From Brevundimonas sp. (lineage in GTDB: Bacteria; Pseudomonadota; Alphaproteobacteria; Caulobacterales; Caulobacteraceae): a stretch of DNA of 18,077 nt. Below, one piece after another: positions 14,927-18,077 of the stretch (the stretch's first letter is position 1; each line of letters starts with the position of its first letter). Made by a program: the position numbers and the translations under genes. The stretch is taken from NCBI GenBank assembly GCA_024711185.1, contig JANJTI010000252.1, positions 1-18,077 of the forward strand, written 5' to 3'. The notes beneath the pieces were generated by a model that saw nothing but the letters and a program-made list of their open reading frames with translations, searched no databases and was not told the DNA's origin.

Positions 14927-15031
14927 CGGAGGGTGCGACGCCATCGCGGGCGATCTTGACCCCGCGTGATCTTGGCAGCCGCTCGCGTGGGGTCTACGTC
15001 GAAGCCTTCACCGTCTTCAGGGAGAGACGCC

Positions 15032-15337
15032 ATGGCCGATCTGGCCTCCGTCACCGAACACATCCGCGGCGCCGTCGGCGACAACTCCGGTCTCGGCAAG
15101 ACCGTCAAGATCGACCTCGGCGAGACCGGCAAGATCTTCATCGACGGCGCTTCGGTTCCGAACACCGTGACCAACGAGGACAAGCCCGCCGACGCCACGG
15201 TGTCGATCTCGTGGGACGACTTCATGGCCCTGTCCGAGGGTCGGCTGGATCCGATGATGGCCTTCATGCAGGGCAAGCTGAAGATCGCCGGGGACATGAT
15301 GATCGCCCAGAAGCTGGCCCCGCTGCTCAAGCGCTGA
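15032..15337 (+). CDS. SCP2 sterol-carrier-domain protein
   Basis: This 101-residue stand-alone SCP2 (sterol carrier protein 2) domain is a small soluble lipid- or acyl-CoA-binding fold. The body shows the family pattern: VKIDLGETGKIFIDGASVPNTV (25-46), the strand DATVSISWDDFMALSEGRLDPMMAFMQGKLKIAGDM (54-89) with the typical G.LDPM.AFM.GK(L/I)K..GD signature, and the closing helix AQKLAPLLK. AGGGAGAG lies 5 nt before the ATG at 15032, which is preferred to an upstream in-frame ATG at 14966. It precedes an acyl-CoA dehydrogenase gene, which fits a role in presenting acyl or hydrophobic ligands for lipid catabolism. This link is inference, and a strong terminator lies between the two genes. Confidence 0.9.
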   Translation: MADLASVTEHIRGAVGDNSGLGKTVKIDLGETGKIFIDGASVPNTVTNEDKPADATVSISWDDFMALSEGRLDPMMAFMQGKLKIAGDMMIAQKLAPLLKR

Positions 15338-15360
15338 GCTTGAGCTGAGGCAAGGTCTCC

Positions 15361-15400
15361 AACGGCGCGGCGTCAGACGATGCCGCGCCGTTTCACTTTC
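15361..15400 (+). terminator. Intrinsic terminator after the SCP2 gene
   Basis: An 11-bp perfect stem (15361-15371 with 15382-15392) can extend by three pairs, one G-U, to leave a 4-nt AGAC loop at 15375-15378. It is followed by TTTCACTTTC. It begins 23 bp past the SCP2 stop and ends just before the acyl-CoA dehydrogenase ribosome site (AGGA, 15406-15409). Confidence 0.82.
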
Positions 15401-15417
15401 CCGACAGGACTGATCCC

Positions 15418-16623
15418 ATGGATTTCCGCCACAGCGACCGCGCCCTTGAATGGCAGGACCGCCTGCGTCGCTTCATGGACGAGCGCGTCCTGCCGCGATC
15501 GGCGGAGTACTGGACCCAGGTGCGGGAGGATCACACCCGCCAGCCGCCGGCGATGGAGGAGATGAAGGCCGAGGCCCGGGCGGCGGGTTTGTGGAACATG
15601 TTCCTGCCCGGCGAGCATGGTGCCGGTCTGACAAACCTCGAATACGCCCCGCTGGCCGAGATCATGGGCCGGGCCCTCTGGTCGGCCGAGGTGTTCAACT
15701 GCAACGCCCCGGACACCGGCAACATGGAGGTGCTGCACCTCTATGGCGACGAGGCGCAGAAGCAGCGCTGGCTTGAGCCCCTGATGGCCGGGCGGATCCG
15801 CTCGGCCTTTCTGATGACCGAGCCGGAGGTGGCCTCGTCCGACGCGACCAACATCCGCACCCGGATCGAGCGCGACGGCGACCACTATGTGATCAACGGC
15901 CGCAAATGGTGGTCGACCAACATGGGCCACCCCAACGTGGCGGTGACCATCGTCATGGGCAAGACCGATCCGGACGCGGCCACTCACGCGCAGCAGTCGA
16001 TGATTGTCGTGCCCGTCGACACGCCCGGCTTCCGCGTCGAGCGGATGCTGTCGGTGTTCGGCTACGACGAGCGGCCGGTGGGTCACGCCGAGGTGGTGCT
16101 GGAGAACGTGCGCGTGCCTGCGGAGAACCTGATCGCGGGCGAGGGCCGGGGCTTCGAGATCGCCCAGGGGCGTCTGGGGCCGGGCCGAATCCACCACTGC
16201 ATGCGCACCATCGGCGCTGCGGAGCGGGCTCTGGAGTTGATGGTCGAACGGCTGCTGTCGCGCACGGCCTTCCGCAAGACCATCGCCGAGCACTCTGTGT
16301 GGGAGCAGCGCGTCGCGGATGCGCGGACGAACATCGAGATGTGCCGCCTGCTGGTGCTGAAGGCCGCGTGGATGATGGACGAGGTCGGCGCCAAGAATGC
16401 GAAATCGGAGATCGCCCAGATCAAGGTGGCGGCCCCGCGGATGGCCCTTCAGGTAATCGACGACGCGATCCAGGCTTTCGGCGGCGCCGGGGTCTCGGGC
16501 GACACGCCGCTGGCCGAGATGTACGCCATGGTGCGCACCCTGCGCATCGCCGACGGCCCCGACGAGGTGCACAATCGCACCATCGCCAGGCTGGAGTACG
16601 CCAGGCAGGGTGGGCGGGCCTGA
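15418..16623 (+). CDS. Acyl-CoA dehydrogenase, ACAD10/11-like
   Basis: This 401-residue FAD-dependent acyl-CoA dehydrogenase introduces the alpha-beta double bond in an acyl-CoA. The all-helical N-domain is at 1-125. The beta domain has [18 protein letters not shown] (131-148) and [14 protein letters not shown] (159-172), the flavin and substrate loops, and the C-terminal helical domain includes [18 protein letters not shown] (243-260), [15 protein letters not shown] (352-366) and [16 protein letters not shown] (376-391). The DGPDEVH form is typical of the ACAD10/11-like subgroup; where classic enzymes have the catalytic Glu in YEGT, this one has Asp379. Substrate chain type is unknown. AGGA lies 8 nt before the ATG. 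It is downstream of the SCP2 gene but separated by an intrinsic terminator, and its stop lies 36 bp before the ABC exporter frame begins. Confidence 0.92.
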   Translation: MDFRHSDRALEWQDRLRRFMDERVLPRSAEYWTQVREDHTRQPPAMEEMKAEARAAGLWNMFLPGEHGAGLTNLEYAPLAEIMGRALWSAEVFNCNAPDTGNMEVLHLYGDEAQKQRWLEPLMAGRIRSAFLMTEPEVASSDATNIRTRIERDGDHYVINGRKWWSTNMGHPNVAVTIVMGKTDPDAATHAQQSMIVVPVDTPGFRVERMLSVFGYDERPVGHAEVVLENVRVPAENLIAGEGRGFEIAQGRLGPGRIHHCMRTIGAAERALELMVERLLSRTAFRKTIAEHSVWEQRVADARTNIEMCRLLVLKAAWMMDEVGAKNAKSEIAQIKVAAPRMALQVIDDAIQAFGGAGVSGDTPLAEMYAMVRTLRIADGPDEVHNRTIARLEYARQGGRA

Positions 16624-16659
16624 GACCTTCGCCATTGCTTCGCCCCGCGCGCGGGCCAT

Positions 16660-18077
16660 ATGCGCGCCATGGCGATGCGTGGTGAGCGGTCGGGCCGGAG
16701 GTCCGATCCGGTGGCGAAGGCGGCGAGGGCGGGGGTTGTCGAACGCGCCCAGGGTGCGGCGACGCTTCCGGCCCTGATAGACCTCGTGCGGTTGGTGGGG
16801 CGCTCGGGCGCCCCGCAGCTGCGCCTCCGGCTGGCCGCCGCCGTGACCATGACGCTGGGCGGCAAGGCGCTCAACGTTCTCGCGCCCCTGGTTCTCGGCG
16901 CGGCGGTGAATCATCTGGCCGCGGGGCAGGGCGCGGGGGCGGCCTTCGGGCTCGGCTTCGCGGCGTTCGCCGTCGGCTGGGCCTTCGTCCGGTTGCTGGC
17001 GGCGGTGGCGCCGAACGCCTCGGACGTGGTCTTCGCGCCCGTGCGCGCGGCGGCGCAACGCACAGCCGCGGCCGAGACCTTCGCCCACGCCCTGAACCTG
17101 TCGCTGGATTTCCACCAGACCAAGCGATCCGGCGCGCTTTCCCGGACCATGGACAGGGGCTCACGGGCCGTCGACTTCCTGCTGCGCATCCTCGCCTTCA
17201 ATCTCGTCCCCACGGGGGTCGAGCTGGTGCTGGCGGCGGGGGTCCTGGCCGGCAAGTACGACTGGCGCTTCGGCGCGCTGGCGGTCGCCGTGGTGGCGAT
17301 CTACGCCATCTCCACCTTCGCCCTGTCGAACTGGCGGATTGAACACCGGCGGGAGATGAACACGGCCGACACCCAGGCCGCCGGCGTCTCGGTCGACGCC
17401 CTGTTGAACTACGAGACGGTGAAGTCGTTCGGCGCCGAGGCCCGTGCCGCCCGCGCCTACGACGCCGCGCTGGGGGACTACACGCGAGCCGCGCTCAAGG
17501 CCAACAGCTCGCTGGCCCTGCTCAACATCGTCCAGGCGACGATCATGAACGTCGGCCTGGGGGTCATGGCCGTGATGGCCGGCTTCGAGGCGGCCGCCGG
17601 CCGCATGGGGCCCGGCGATGTGACGGCGGCGGTGCTGATCATGATCTCCCTCTACGCGCCGCTGAACATTCTCGGCTTCGCGTATCGGGAGATCCGCCAG
17701 TCCTTCATCGACATGGAGGAGATGCTGAAGGTCACGCGGCAGACGCCGCAGGTCGCTGACGCGCCGGGCGCGAGGGCGCTGATCCGTCCGGCAGGCGTGC
17801 AGGGCGCCTCGCTGGCCTTCGAAGACGTAGGCTTCCGGCACGACGCACGCGCCAGTGGACTGGAGGAGGTCAGCTTCCTCGCCCCGGCCGGGGCCACCAC
17901 GGCCCTGGTCGGGCCGTCGGGCTCGGGCAAGTCGACCATCGTGAAGCTGGCCCTGCGCCTGCTCGACCCGCAGGAGGGACGCGTGCTGATCGACGGCCAG
18001 GATGTGCGGAGCGTGACCCAGGAGTCGCTGCGGACCGCGGTCGCGCTGGTGCCGCAGGATGTCGCCCTCTTCAACGA
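16660..18077 (+). CDS. Atm1/HMT1-type ABC exporter, 5' part (truncated by window)
   Basis: About 472 codons of a half-size ABC exporter are present; the end lies beyond the window. The membrane domain (about 45-365) has the Atm1-family marks GKALNVLAPLVLGAAVN (68-84), LHF-type coupling helix SLDFHQTKRSGALSRTMDRGSRAVDFLLR (148-176), NYETVKSFGAE (250-260) and LIMMISLYAPLNILGFAYREIRQSFIDMEEM (326-356). The nucleotide-binding domain starts near 385, with Walker A GPSGSGKST at 418-426 and the Q-loop VPQDVALFN at 464-472; Walker B and signature are not in the window. Atm1-type transporters export glutathione-linked sulfur species or metal-glutathione conjugates. The start is unclear: in-frame ATGs at 16660, 16669 and 16675 lack ribosome sites, while a GTG at 16711 has GGAGG 9 nt upstream. 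Confidence 0.88.
   Translation, partial: MRAMAMRGERSGRRSDPVAKAARAGVVERAQGAATLPALIDLVRLVGRSGAPQLRLRLAAAVTMTLGGKALNVLAPLVLGAAVNHLAAGQGAGAAFGLGFAAFAVGWAFVRLLAAVAPNASDVVFAPVRAAAQRTAAAETFAHALNLSLDFHQTKRSGALSRTMDRGSRAVDFLLRILAFNLVPTGVELVLAAGVLAGKYDWRFGALAVAVVAIYAISTFALSNWRIEHRREMNTADTQAAGVSVDALLNYETVKSFGAEARAARAYDAALGDYTRAALKANSSLALLNIVQATIMNVGLGVMAVMAGFEAAAGRMGPGDVTAAVLIMISLYAPLNILGFAYREIRQSFIDMEEMLKVTRQTPQVADAPGARALIRPAGVQGASLAFEDVGFRHDARASGLEEVSFLAPAGATTALVGPSGSGKSTIVKLALRLLDPQEGRVLIDGQDVRSVTQESLRTAVALVPQDVALFN

Noticed and set aside
15373..17115. 580-codon minus-strand frame opposite the acyl-CoA dehydrogenase and exporter
   Set aside because: His/Gly/Arg-rich shadow of two well-supported plus-strand genes.

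Overview
The window is GC-rich, gene-dense alphaproteobacterial chromosome, most likely Caulobacteraceae (Caulobacter, Brevundimonas or Phenylobacterium type). The clues are a polysaccharide locus whose gene set matches the holdfast (hfs) genes of Caulobacter crescentus, a candidate CtrA/SciP-type box in its divergent promoter, GANTC sites beside that box, and RcnB-family paralogues. The species assignment is an inference; no marker gene fixes it.

Layout. 1-2427 (minus): a ppk1-ppx polyphosphate operon, with ppx cut by the window edge. 2479-4103 (minus): two secreted Arg/Asp-rich RcnB-like paralogues, each with its own intrinsic terminator and each preceded by the same TGAAC-N6-TGAAC direct repeat. 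4257-5846: a Nu-class (YfcG/YghU-like) glutathione S-transferase, a short Sel1-like protein and a convergent small secreted hypothetical.

5982-13964 is the centrepiece, an exopolysaccharide (holdfast-like) synthesis and export locus. An outer-membrane export lipoprotein (HfsD/Wza-like, minus) diverges from a Wzc/GumC-like inner-membrane protein (HfsA-like) and a BY-kinase-like ATPase with a defective P-loop (HfsB-like). Converging on these is a tightly packed minus-strand operon: initiating phosphoglycosyltransferase (HfsE-like), flippase (HfsF-like) and two GT2 glycosyltransferases. Together these could load the first sugar on undecaprenyl phosphate, extend it, flip it and export the polymer. 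No Wzy-type polymerase or deacetylase lies in the window, so those steps must be encoded elsewhere.

14082-14173 is tRNA-Ser(GCU). 14309-18077 (plus): a membrane-anchored Pro/Arg-rich hypothetical, an SCP2 sterol-carrier-like protein followed by a clear terminator, an ACAD10/11-like acyl-CoA dehydrogenase, and the 5' part of an Atm1/HMT1-type ABC exporter truncated by the window end.

No insertion sequence, phage gene, CRISPR array or intergenic gap above 300 bp was seen. The most unusual elements are regulatory (the palindrome/CtrA-like box at 6790-6811 and the paired RcnB operators), together with the P-loop-defective HfsB-like protein. I found no evidence for a wholly undescribed multi-gene system.
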